Positions 19,350 through 29,556 of a DNA stretch of 64,000 bases are shown piece after piece. Numbering within the stretch: the stretch's first letter is position 1; each line of letters starts with the position of its first letter. Made by a program: the position numbers and the translations under genes. Source of the DNA: Mycosarcoma maydis (Eukaryota; Basidiomycota; Ustilaginomycetes; Ustilaginales); the NCBI RefSeq assembly GCF_000328475.2, contig NC_026483.1, positions 806,001 through 870,000 of the forward strand, given 5' to 3'. The notes under the pieces are model-generated. The model ran no database searches. It was not told the DNA's origin and worked only from the letters and a program-made list of their open reading frames with translations.

Positions 19350-22319
19350 ATGTTGCTGAACAGCTTGCTCGTAACGCTGGTCCGACATGGAGAGTCGCAA
19401 GACAACCACCAAGGAATATGGGCAGGCTTCAGAGATACACCTCTCACCACCAACGGCATCAACCAAGCGAGAGCATTAGGCCAATCGTTTGCCAATGTGC
19501 CGCTCACAGCCATCTACTGCAGCGACTTGAAGCGCGCTGCCATGACGGCCGACGAGATCCTCAAATCCAATCGCTCCATCCCACCGCCTCCGTTGGTGCA
19601 GTCCAAATCGCTCCGAGAGATCAACTTCGGACAAGCAGAGGGTCAAAGCTATGCGCACACCGAGTGGATGCAAGGCTCAATCGGGCACGATGCGCGCAAC
19701 TTTCGCTTCCCTGAAGGCGAATCGCTCGAAGAGGTCAATGCCAGAATCGCAAAAGCAGTGCGTCAATTCATCCTTCCGCGCATCGAGGCGCTGCGCAGGA
19801 AGCCTCCGACGCACAGCGCCGCTGTCGGCGACGTCATCCACATTTGCATTGTCGCCCATGGTATCGCTATCGCCGAGCTTTTGCGCGTCTTTATGGCGCT
19901 CCACGATGGCTCTGCTTCCGAAGCGTGGCCAGATCCAAAGTCTTCATACCAGCGAGTACGTCTCGACAACACCGGTTGGTCTCGTCTTGAACTAGCGGTG
20001 CCTTTTCAAAGCGATGACGAGCAGCTCGCTGTACCAGCACCTACCTTCACCGCCGAATCACATCCCAACCCAACTGCATCGACAAGCCAACCAGGCCCGC
20101 CGTCTTCCTCGCGCCCTGGCGCGCAATCAGAATACAATGACTTTGGCGAGATACAGGCGGATCTTGTCGAGCGCCCTGTCGACGCAACATCCAAGATGGC
20201 CAGCAAGCCGGCTCTTACACCTTCCGAGTCTGCCGCCCGCCCTGTGTATGTGCGTATCTTGTGCCAGAATCAGACGGACCATTTACGCGGCTTCAACGCT
20301 CAGCAAGGTTCCGTCAGCTCGAGTGCTAAGACCGTAGCTCATCTGGCTGGTGGTGGCGGAACACCTAAGCCATCAACCGGGTCAGGCTCTGCATCAGCAG
20401 CTACAATGACAAATCAGTCGGCAATGGCGGCATCAGCAGCTACAGTTGGAATCCCTCCTTCGGTGACCCTCGCCTCGATCTCATCCAATGCGACCAGCTC
20501 CAACGCTCACCCCAATACCAGCTTGAGTCCTAGCACGCCCGCGCCCGGCGCTTCCGGCTCTTCCAACGGCGCATCCAAGAATTCAATGACCACGCCGGCA
20601 TCAACACGCAGCCTCAGCTCGTATGATGCTAGGATGATGGCGCGAGAACTTGAACGCGCTGGTGCGGCTTCCATGCTCGCTGGATCCGAAGCAGGTTCCA
20701 TGGCTGGCTCAACGGGCTACCACGCATCTTCCACTTGCGTGTCAGCGCTAGCATCCGATCGACAAGGTTCAGTTGGCGGGTATACGGTTGGGTCTGGTGC
20801 GAGCTCGACGCCGAGCGGAGCCCTTGACCGCGGCAGTTTCCCCTCATCGCCGGGCGTTGGTGGATCGATGGGCGCACCCCACACCTCGGGCGCTCAGCTA
20901 GGTGGCCCCTACTGCCAGGGTACGCCAGGCGGCCTTGCAGGCGCGACATCGCCGAATCCGGCTGGAGTGGGCATTCCCGTAGGTCCTGGCACTTGGTCGG
21001 ATACATGGCAAATGATATGCATAAGGGTGCTGCCTCTCTTCAATGGGGAGGCGCTGCGCACGAGCATCGAGGAGCTCAACGAGATGGTCAGTCTTCATGT
21101 GCGAAAGACGCTGGATCGTGGCCAGGCGCACGCGATTGAATCGCTCACGCTCGATCTTATGTCGCTAACGTCGACCGGAACTTTGACGCTCAACTCCAAG
21201 CTTCAAGCTCTCGAAGATACGCGTCTGCTATTGCGACTGGTAGAGGTCTGGACGTTTTTCCTGGGTCAAGTACTGCCTTACTGCGAGGCGTGCTTCCTTC
21301 CGTTGCAGACCGATCCCACGCTGCGCAGTCTGATTGCCGCCTCAGCTTCGTATAACGAAGCAGCAGCGGGCGGGACAGGAGGCAATGGTGCGGGACCTTT
21401 CAGCTCAAGCACCAACTTGACGCAATCGGGTGCTGCAGCTATTCTTTCGAGTGCAGGCAGTGTCCATGCCGACCTGCAACGCATAGACGTTCGAAAGATT
21501 GTACTCATCGTCTTTCGCGATCAAGTGCTGATGCCTATCTATGAAAGACTGTTGTACCTGTTTGCGCATCTCACGGAGCTCGACCCGTCGTTTTCAGCGA
21601 GCGAAGAGACGAGCAATACTGCTGGCGGCGGCGATGACGGTATCAAGCAAGTATCGTTACGTCTGCTGCAGATGACGAGCGTGCTTGCCAGCATCCTAAG
21701 CGACGACGAAGCGCAGGATGCGATGGACAACCTTCTTCGTGCTCTTCGGCTTGGATCCAAGAGCGCTTCTGCTGGACGCATTCGAGGTGCTGGTGAAGGC
21801 CAGGGGGTTGGTGGCACGTCGCCAACGCACAAGAACCACCGTCGAGGATGGATGGCGCAAAAAGCTCGCAAACACGGCGCGGCACTAGGTTTGGAAGCGG
21901 ATGGGAGCGTCTTTGGTAGTACAAGCGGTCTGCCTACTTTTTCGCAAATGAGCCATGACGGCTTTGGCAATGGAACGCATCGACCAGTCTTGACGCGACC
22001 GAGCCAATTGACGAGCCTCCGAGATGCACTTGGCGCTCGGTTTGGACCAGAGATGACCGAGGACGAGTATCTGAGCTCTCTTCGATCGCCCGCGGGTTCG
22101 CCTGCGATTTCGACAGGTGGACAGCCAGAAGCATCATTCACGTCTGTAGTGGAACAGAAGCCGTCGCGGTTGGGGGCAGATAAGCGAGCAGCACAAATGC
22201 GAACAGCCGATGATGATTCTGACTCGACGCCGATGGCAGCTGCACGAAATGGTCTCGCTGCCTCTCTAGACACTCATGAGGGTGAGCCAGCTGTGGCAAC
22301 AACAGCGCTGGCAGCGTGA
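19350..22319 (+). CDS. Histidine-phosphatase (PGAM-like) domain fused to an HbrB/Bit61-type TORC2 domain
   Basis: A single uninterrupted frame of 989 residues from ATG 19350. N-terminal residues 5 to about 320 are a branch-2-like histidine phosphatase: LVRHGES with catalytic H13, SDLKRA with R62, LREINFGQAEG, and the second His (VAHG, H170). A low-complexity Ser/Ala/Gly linker (about 330-540) follows. Residues about 549-803 match the HbrB pattern: RVLPLFNGEALRTSIEELN, LLLRLVEVWTFFLGQVLPY, CFLPLQTDP and VRKIVLIVFRDQVLMPIYERL. HbrB/Bit61/Protor proteins are subunits of TOR complex 2, which controls polarity, actin and membrane stress through AGC kinases. Catalytic residues are intact, so the phosphatase may be active. 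The usual HbrB protein lacks this domain. No stop or plausible intron separates the two halves, so I read it as one fused protein; mis-joining of two genes is the alternative. Confidence 0.85.
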   Translation: MLLNSLLVTLVRHGESQDNHQGIWAGFRDTPLTTNGINQARALGQSFANVPLTAIYCSDLKRAAMTADEILKSNRSIPPPPLVQSKSLREINFGQAEGQSYAHTEWMQGSIGHDARNFRFPEGESLEEVNARIAKAVRQFILPRIEALRRKPPTHSAAVGDVIHICIVAHGIAIAELLRVFMALHDGSASEAWPDPKSSYQRVRLDNTGWSRLELAVPFQSDDEQLAVPAPTFTAESHPNPTASTSQPGPPSSSRPGAQSEYNDFGEIQADLVERPVDATSKMASKPALTPSESAARPVYVRILCQNQTDHLRGFNAQQGSVSSSAKTVAHLAGGGGTPKPSTGSGSASAATMTNQSAMAASAATVGIPPSVTLASISSNATSSNAHPNTSLSPSTPAPGASGSSNGASKNSMTTPASTRSLSSYDARMMARELERAGAASMLAGSEAGSMAGSTGYHASSTCVSALASDRQGSVGGYTVGSGASSTPSGALDRGSFPSSPGVGGSMGAPHTSGAQLGGPYCQGTPGGLAGATSPNPAGVGIPVGPGTWSDTWQMICIRVLPLFNGEALRTSIEELNEMVSLHVRKTLDRGQAHAIESLTLDLMSLTSTGTLTLNSKLQALEDTRLLLRLVEVWTFFLGQVLPYCEACFLPLQTDPTLRSLIAASASYNEAAAGGTGGNGAGPFSSSTNLTQSGAAAILSSAGSVHADLQRIDVRKIVLIVFRDQVLMPIYERLLYLFAHLTELDPSFSASEETSNTAGGGDDGIKQVSLRLLQMTSVLASILSDDEAQDAMDNLLRALRLGSKSASAGRIRGAGEGQGVGGTSPTHKNHRRGWMAQKARKHGAALGLEADGSVFGSTSGLPTFSQMSHDGFGNGTHRPVLTRPSQLTSLRDALGARFGPEMTEDEYLSSLRSPAGSPAISTGGQPEASFTSVVEQKPSRLGADKRAAQMRTADDDSDSTPMAAARNGLAASLDTHEGEPAVATTALAA

Positions 22320-22900
22320 ATTCGCTCTGCAATCGCACGCCATAAGATTCGTCCAACATTGTATTACTGGCAGCATCCTCGCCCGACGCTCGAAATACAT
22401 GGAGCCATGACAGCGATAATCACGAATGTATATTTGTCAAAAAAGCTGCAGTCTGTGCGCTTTTTCAGATGGCGACCAGCGTCAATCTGAGTTGGAAAAG
22501 GTATGGGACAAGTAGTGCACGCAAGTCGCCGGAAGAGAGAGGCATGAATTTTGTACCAACTTGGATGAGCGGGTATTCGTCAGCGTACTGTCATGCATGT
22601 TCGGAGTTTGTAGTGATACTTGGATGCGTTTGATCACCACAAGCATAGCAACAGGTCACAAGACGGATTACACTTGTGACTGAGCGGGCCGTAGCGCTGA
22701 CTTTGGTACGCGCCGAGGGTGGAAAGTAACATGCAATCGTGAATGGTGCGGTGCAAGTTGCGCATGGATGGAACATCATGTACGATCCAATCGTGAAGGT
22801 CGAGTCGATCAACTGATAAAGTGAACAGTAAGAGCCAAGCTCTCTAGCTTTCAAGTTTGGTCGGAGTTGCATCTGCACCATCAAAGGCGAGACGGCATCC

Positions 22901-22930
22901 ATCGTGAATCACGAATCACGGATCACGAAT
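22901..22930 (-). repeat. Heptamer array CGTGATT type
   Basis: On the minus strand CGTGATC, CGTGATT, CGTGATT and an inverted CACGAT in a row, period 7. Confidence 0.85.
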
Positions 22931-23121
22931 GTCGACACTACTGTACCACGTACAATCGTGAGTGCACATGGCACAAAGACAAAAAAAAAATCAAAATCGT
23001 CACTCGCGCGGCTCAAACTGCTCATCGGCGTTTGCAAGACCGAAAACACCGATACGGGAAAGTTGACAGCCAATCGTGAATCGTCAATCGACGTGCAGCT
23101 TTCGTGTTTGGCACGCTACAT

Positions 23122-23163
23122 CGTGAGCCGTGAGCCGTGAGCCATGAATCGTGGGTCGTAAAT
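23122..23163 (+). repeat. Heptamer array, six units
   Basis: Six consecutive seven-base units: CGTGAGC three times, then CATGAAT, CGTGGGT and CGTAAAT. Period 7 is kept while the last three bases drift. Confidence 0.85.
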
Positions 23164-23255
23164 GGACCGCATCATCTGCAAGAATCCCTTCTGAATGAGC
23201 ACTGACTGACAACGTGGCGGCTCTCTACACCGAGGTTTGGCCGCCTAAACCCAAG

Positions 23256-23285
23256 CCAATCCAATCCAATCCAATCCAATCCAAT
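23256..23285 (+). repeat. Six tandem CCAAT pentamers
   Basis: Thirty bases made of six perfect CCAAT units. CCAAT is the core of the HAP/NF-Y binding site, but here it may be only a microsatellite. Confidence 0.95.
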
Positions 23286-23760
23286 CTCAGCTGAGTACAA
23301 GCCCGAATAGGAGCAACGTGCTGCAGATGACAGCTGACAGTCACGCTCTAAACAATGGTGAATGAGCGCGGAGCAAACGGTCTTGGTGCGCGCAACCCCA
23401 AGCGTACAAGTGTGTGCATTGGAATAGATTAGGCAATGTTGATCCGCTGCGGCGGGGTAACCCTGTGCCCATGTTGCCAAGTTTCGTAGACAAGTACCAA
23501 GGATTTGCATGTGTGCGACGAGTGGTGAGTGTTGATTCGTGTCTCAGGCTGCAAGCTGAGCTGCAGCTCTGGCTCGCGTGGTCCATCCGATGACGGACCG
23601 CAACAACGTCCAACGATCAACGATCAGCGTCCATCGTTTACTTGATTGATGATGGTGTGTCACGAATATATCAATTTTGGCGGCATTTGATTTAAACAAA
23701 GTTGCATGAATTACACTCATCAAGGCTCATGCAGCTCGTGGCTGTCTGAAACCCATGTGC

Positions 23761-23845
23761 TTTATGGCTGCTTTGGCTTTATGGCTGCTTTGGCTTTATG
23801 GCTGCTTTGGCTTTATGGCTGCTTTGGCTTTATGGCTGCTTTGGC
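23761..23845 (+). repeat. 17-bp tandem repeat, five perfect copies
   Basis: Unit TTTATGGCTGCTTTGGC repeated at 23761, 23778, 23795, 23812 and 23829 without a mismatch, indicating recent expansion. Confidence 0.95.
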
Positions 23846-25559
23846 TTTCATGACTGCCGTGTGTTGTGCTACATCCGTGATGGGTGATGGGCACCTGTCC
23901 GTGTTACTCTGTGCCAAGCCAGTTCTTGAGTGGTTTCAATATTTGACAACACCAACATCGACGCACGACGGACCGCTCTTCCGTCAACGCCCAATGTACC
24001 CCTTCTTTGCCACTATGGCAGCATTGAGAGTAGGTTCAGACCCTCATGTCATTCGCCCTCCGTGATTCACGATTCGATTCTCCCCGCTTAGCTGCCTAAA
24101 CAGAAATGTCAAGGCCAAGTACCCAAATCGCGCCACCACAATCGTGAACCTTGCTGCTCAACGGCGCCACGTTGGCCGACTGATGGGCATGGACATGCTT
24201 GGTCTCGCTCATCATCACACCGAGTACGCCGTGGTTTCGCCGCTCGTCTGCAAAATCGAATCGGATGAGAACAAAATCGAGATCTGCTCACTTCTCATCA
24301 CCCGCATCTCCTGCCAAACTCCGCTCTTGCGCACCCTCAACATTCGTGATTCATTCAACTGTGGTGTCTTTCCTCCCAACTTTGACTGGCTGATCCTATC
24401 TTGCAAGCGCCGAGACGAGCTACTTGCCAGATAGGGCACCCAAGAATCCAACCAGCAGTCAACGTCTTTCTGGACTGGGTTGGCCAGTTAATCGTGCTAG
24501 CAACGACGATGGGTTAAAAAACACAGCCTCTCAATGTCTCACTTCGGTAACCAGGTCTGACAGAGAGGCTCGAGAGCAATTGCCGGATCTTGCTTATGTC
24601 AATGTGCCAATTCGAGACACTTTGGCTTCTACACAGGGTGCGGCTCCCCACCCTACCGAGCCCGACTGCAATCTACCGATGCGCTTCTGGGTCGCGTCAC
24701 CAGCTCGGCTGGATATGCAAGCTCTACAGTTGTACCGCTGTACAGATTCGAACACCTTCGCATCTCCGCTCGTCAGACTGCATTCTCAAACCCTTGTCAT
24801 GCGTGTTCCAGCTACGATCTTGTCGTATGCATATCCATGTCGTCCGTACATCTAGTGGGGGGGAGCAAGCAGCGTGAAGCTCCTCTCACATGAGCCAACT
24901 CACTTGGTCTTGCCAGACCTTCCTTCTTCTTGTCCCGTTTTTCTCCCTTCTGATGCCTCTGCTTTCGTCCCGTCACACCACGTCGGAGTGCTACTCTGAT
25001 CTTGCCCATCTTATCGTCTTGCATCAACCACTTTGGCCAAGACATCCGGACTGCAGTGCAAAAATCAAACACTCATCGTTCCTGGCAGCGTGGCAATGCT
25101 CTGAACCGTCCCAGTCCAGTCAAGAGTCATGCCAACCCTGTCTTGTCTTCTACGGCCTACCATGCTAGATTAGTAGCCAAATCTTGTTGCCGATCAGGCG
25201 CAACTGGTTCTCTTCCACTATTCATCCACGTCTTGCAGCATCTCTCGCTTTTGCTCCCACTCTACCTCGACTTGTAACTCGTCTATTCGGCGTCGTCTCC
25301 CCATACATCCGCAGTGATCGCCGTCTTGCACTGCTCGCCTCAAGCTTGAGCTTTTCATCTGTTGGCAGCTTCAGTGTAGGCGCACCTTAGCCTACGCTCC
25401 GTTCAAGCTTTGAGCAAGTCCGCCTAACGGGTTGCCCTCGAAAGCCACCTTGGGTCGGCTTGTAACTGTCTGCTGACTCGAACACTTGGCTCAGCTCGCT
25501 CATTTTCTGTTGTGCTAAATATCGCGACGGCGCAGTGCAAGCGTTGTAGGTATTCTTCC

Positions 25560-28500
25560 ATGGGGTTCGCGCTTGACCGTTTGCGCATGATGAGCATGGA
25601 CGATTTCGGTTTCTTCTCGGAAGCATCGAGTGCGGCGCGCGCCGGGCCATCCTCATCTTTAAGCAGCTCCAGATCGCGTCCTCCTGCGCAGCATGGCTTT
25701 TATCAGAGCGGCGCATGTCAGCAGAACGACGATGCATGTCAGAGACAGGTGCAGGCGACCATGCAGCCGCTAGGCCTTCAGCAACAACACTGGCTTCAAC
25801 AGCAGCAGCAATTCAAGTATCCGCACAGCTTGAATCCGTTCGATTCAGCTGCAACTGAGACGGTCCCGCTCACGCATACACGCTCCGATAGCGAAAGAGC
25901 AACCGCATATAGGCCCACCACTCCGAATAAACGAGGATCTAATCTTGCATGTCTCAAATGCCGTGCTATCAAAGTCAAGTGCCGGAAGACCAACCCCAAC
26001 GACCCACGCTGCTCTCGGTGTAATCGCCTGGACCTCTTTTGCGAATTCCGCGAGCATCATCGTGGCAAGAAGCTCGAAAAAGTCATCGCTGACGAGAATC
26101 GGCTTGTCACCCTGAATCCAGAAATGCTGCTCCGGGCACGACACGATATGCTCGGCTGTAGCAGCTACCCTCTCAACCTCGACTTGGCTTCCATGGCTCT
26201 TTCCGACAACGCACAAGATGCAACGTACTTCGCAAAGCCTTTTGGCTGCTCGAGTCAGCCGTTTCCAATATGGCTCGGCAGTCCGGCGCACAGTGGCGCC
26301 ACAGAGCTCGTAGCTTGCGCTTCAACCAACCCTGTACGAATGGCTTCGAGCGTCTACGACGATGTGTTGCAGATCAACGCGTGCAGCTGGACAGACGCCT
26401 GCTACCTGTTCAGCCTGTTCATAACGCAGCTCAACCCCATCTTGGCCTTGTTGGATGCAAACCTTCACAAGGTACAGTATACGCGGGAGCAATCGCCCAT
26501 CCTGTTCTCCACGATACTTTGTGTCGCCAGTCGATTTTTTCGTCCCTCGCTGCATTCGCAGTGCCAAGCGGCAGCTGCAGCCATCCTCAGCTTGGCATCC
26601 AGCCGCCAAGTGTGCAGCATCGACCACATTCAAGCGTTGATTGTCTCGGCCATCTGGGCGACACCGGGCGATCCTTCGAGGTCCGAGTGGATCGCAGCTG
26701 CTATTGCGTATGCCTACGAGCTTGGCTTGTGCTTTTCCCTTGATGCAGCAATGCCAATCACCTCGGCCGTTAAGCCGTACACACCACCTCTGGCGCTCCA
26801 TCTGCTGGACGCGAACCATCAGTCAGTCGTCTTGCGAGTGCAGCAACGCACCTGGATCCAACTGTGTCTTCTCGAGTTGAGCCAGCAAACCGATTCCCAA
26901 CGCGCATCCATGCCAAAACGTCCCGAGCTGATCGCTCAACATGACTTTCCCAATGTCCGCACTTGGTACCAACTGCATCACTTGACCATGTCGGCATATG
27001 ACACGCGTCTAGCGTACCAGCTCGACATTGCTCTCTCGCAACGAAATCTGGATCGACTTGCAGCATCGATACAGGCCAATACGGCGGCGGCGACGATCTC
27101 GCAACACGAGCTGAGCAATAGCATCGACATGCTTTTGGTGCAAGAGCGAGAGTGCTTCGCGACGTGGTTTAACGTTTTAGGAGAAGAATACGTCGCACGA
27201 TACGCCATGGACCGTTACAGCAGCATGGAAGCAGGATTCGTGTTGCTTTTATATCGCTTTGGACGAGCGGTTCAGTTACATTCGATCGCGTCGAGCTTTT
27301 CTAGCTATGCTTGCTGGGCAAGACCACTACAAGAACGTTGGTTAGCCACGGCGACCGAACTGGCATTCAGAGTGCTCGACTACTTCAGCAACAAGATCCT
27401 CGACCAGGACAGCACATCGTCATCGACGCTTCGTTTCAGCCCACAGTACATGGCTTCTGGATGTCTTGCTGCTGCCCGATGGGTGCTGCACCCTTCGTAC
27501 AACTTGCAGAATATGCTGCGCGCTCGAGAACGTATCAGCGAGACCATGCGTTTGCTTGCTCAGCCACAGTTCTATCCGGATGGCATTCGCTTAGCGACCT
27601 CGAATGAGTTGACAGGAAAGTTGGACCATGCACTTCGATCGTTGATGAGCGATGCTAGAATGCTGCTCTCTCCCGGTGCGAGTACGGGTGAGGAGCAAGC
27701 ACGTGCGCAAGAAGCCAACTTGCAGCAACAGCAGAATGGAGGTGCGCTCGACATGCACGACTGGGCGGATAGACGTAAGCAACGACGACGCAACTCGAAC
27801 GCGTCATGCACCACTCGGATCGATGTGGGCAGTATTGGCAGTACAAGCGGGATGTCAGAATATACGGGATCCGATCGCGGTGGTGCAAATGAACCATCTC
27901 CATTCGCTCGATCTACTGACACTGGGGCGAATCTCAGCATCGACTTGCGTCTGAGCGACTCCAGTTGGCCTACATCGCTAATGTTGGCAAAGCAGGGTTC
28001 GTGGACCCCGAAATCGGAAGGGGGATTCAACATGCCCATACCATCTTCGTCGATTTCTCCGTCCACCTCGGAATGTTCGGCCATGTTTTCGCTTTCAGCG
28101 CCTACATGTACGATGCCGGATCTTGTCAATATCGCGTCCTACGGATGTGTAGCGCCAACCACGGCGACAATGACGACTCCGCCACTTAGCGTCGTTAGGT
28201 CCGGAGATGTGATAGCACCGATTGCGAGCGATTTGAATGCGCACCCGCATCCCTTACGCTTGAAGCGTGCGTTTGGTGACTGTCAATACCTTTCTTCGGA
28301 CTATACCCATCCGGAGTATGATGATCTTGCACATGGTACGCGCAAGGATTGGGTTGAACCCACGCTTCGGACCGCCAGCTCTGCGCCCCAAAACTCGCAC
28401 GCTGCGAACGCGCCACAGCCATTTGCGATGGAGCCGCAGCCCATCGCGATACCGCCGCCCTTCGACACGCATCACTTTCGGCATGACGCTCGCAACCACG

Positions 28501-28625
28501 CGCACCAACAACCCGCGTTCTGGCACCCACACGCACTAGATGCCTCGCTCAACATCAACTTGCATGCAAGCGGCGAATCCACCTCTCGCGATCTGCTTGA
28601 ACATCCTCTGCACGGCCCTGGCTAG
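25560..28625 (+). CDS. Zn2Cys6 transcription factor with fungal-specific regulatory domain
   Basis: A 1021-residue intronless frame from the first in-frame ATG (25560). The binuclear zinc cluster lies at about residues 130-157: CLKC, RAIKVK, then C-X9-CSRC-X6-C, exactly the C6 spacing, followed by a basic EHHRGKK linker. N-terminal to it are Ser- and Gln-rich tracts. A fungal-specific transcription factor domain follows from about residue 285 (FITQLNPILALLDANL... SIDHIQALIVSAIW... IAYAYELGLCF), the arrangement of Gal4-class nuclear regulators that bind paired CGG half-sites. The C-terminal third is Ser/Thr/Asn-rich and probably the activation region. The flanking intergenic DNA is long on both sides. 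Target genes cannot be told; it is not part of an obvious cluster. Confidence 0.9.
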   Translation: MGFALDRLRMMSMDDFGFFSEASSAARAGPSSSLSSSRSRPPAQHGFYQSGACQQNDDACQRQVQATMQPLGLQQQHWLQQQQQFKYPHSLNPFDSAATETVPLTHTRSDSERATAYRPTTPNKRGSNLACLKCRAIKVKCRKTNPNDPRCSRCNRLDLFCEFREHHRGKKLEKVIADENRLVTLNPEMLLRARHDMLGCSSYPLNLDLASMALSDNAQDATYFAKPFGCSSQPFPIWLGSPAHSGATELVACASTNPVRMASSVYDDVLQINACSWTDACYLFSLFITQLNPILALLDANLHKVQYTREQSPILFSTILCVASRFFRPSLHSQCQAAAAAILSLASSRQVCSIDHIQALIVSAIWATPGDPSRSEWIAAAIAYAYELGLCFSLDAAMPITSAVKPYTPPLALHLLDANHQSVVLRVQQRTWIQLCLLELSQQTDSQRASMPKRPELIAQHDFPNVRTWYQLHHLTMSAYDTRLAYQLDIALSQRNLDRLAASIQANTAAATISQHELSNSIDMLLVQERECFATWFNVLGEEYVARYAMDRYSSMEAGFVLLLYRFGRAVQLHSIASSFSSYACWARPLQERWLATATELAFRVLDYFSNKILDQDSTSSSTLRFSPQYMASGCLAAARWVLHPSYNLQNMLRARERISETMRLLAQPQFYPDGIRLATSNELTGKLDHALRSLMSDARMLLSPGASTGEEQARAQEANLQQQQNGGALDMHDWADRRKQRRRNSNASCTTRIDVGSIGSTSGMSEYTGSDRGGANEPSPFARSTDTGANLSIDLRLSDSSWPTSLMLAKQGSWTPKSEGGFNMPIPSSSISPSTSECSAMFSLSAPTCTMPDLVNIASYGCVAPTTATMTTPPLSVVRSGDVIAPIASDLNAHPHPLRLKRAFGDCQYLSSDYTHPEYDDLAHGTRKDWVEPTLRTASSAPQNSHAANAPQPFAMEPQPIAIPPPFDTHHFRHDARNHAHQQPAFWHPHALDASLNINLHASGESTSRDLLEHPLHGPG

Positions 28626-29556
28626 AAATGGTACTAGATGTGGGTTCATCATGCGCGAAATTGGTGGATATTCTGTGTTCTCAATGCCCGGCTGAGAGTA
28701 CTGCGGGTTCGATGGCAAACTCACACGGAAGTGTATATACAGCCAAGCCTAAAGTGTGTACGCGTGTGTGCGTGTATGAGGGTCTAAGAATCCTTTTTCC
28801 TGGAACTCGAGACGAAGACACCTCAAGGCAAGGTCTGAACAGCGCTCAGTGGATCAAGCCCGAGGTGCGCATCTGGGCGACGGAGAAAGGCATTTTCTGC
28901 CAGATGACGGGTAGCTACGACTCGAAGCAACACGGTCGCGTCGCGGATGAATCGTTCGCCCCAGGACAAGACGCGAGCGCTCGTCATGCAGAGATCACTC
29001 GCAGCGAGATCCTGGCCATATGCCATTCGTGATTCGCATTCGTGGTTCGGGCGGCGGCGTTCCAGATCAACCCAAGCAAATCACCAATCACGAATCGTGA
29101 ATGTCGCAAGCGATCTTTTCACCATTTTCTTGCCTTCAACAAGACTCGCGACTCGTGACTGCCAAGAATTAACACGGGTCTTCACCCCTAATCTGAATCA
29201 CAATCACGACTTATTCTCAACTGCTTAAGAAACAGTCTGGTGACAAAGGTGCGCAACATATTCGGGAGTTGGTGGCTGCTGTGTGCGTACGGGTGGGCTG
29301 GCTCGAGTTAGCCGACGATCTAGGAGAGCGAGCGTGCGATGCGACATACGCGTGCAAGAGGCAATTTGAAAGGCGGTTGAGATGGGCACATCATCCACAG
29401 TCTTGTGAGACAGGTAATCGTGGATTGTATGTTGATTAGCATGGATGGTAGTGTGAAAGCATGAAACTCAATTGTCCGTGATCAAGAGATGGAAATACGA
29501 TATGGGTCAAGACGATGATGAGGAGATTGGTAAGGATGTGTGATAGCGTATGCTGT
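28626..29556. other. Intergenic region between convergent genes
   Basis: 3' flanks of the Zn2Cys6 gene and the GH18 gene. No gene supported. Heptamer motifs at about 29028-29047, and a self-complementary AATCACGAATCGTGAAT block at 29086-29103. Confidence 0.4.

Larger units (their letters stand above)
22320..25559. other. Gene-free 3.2 kb region with tandem repeats
   Basis: I find no supported coding gene or tRNA. Left part: 3' flank of the phosphatase-HbrB gene. It carries single CGTGAAT-type motifs at about 22418, 22737 and 22789, heptamer arrays at 22901-22930 and 23122-23163, a CCAAT array at 23256-23285, and a 17-bp tandem repeat at 23761-23845. Further motifs lie near 24063-24080 and 24342-24356. 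The last kilobase (about 24880-25559) is pyrimidine-rich and is probably promoter and leader for the Zn2Cys6 gene. Confidence 0.5.
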
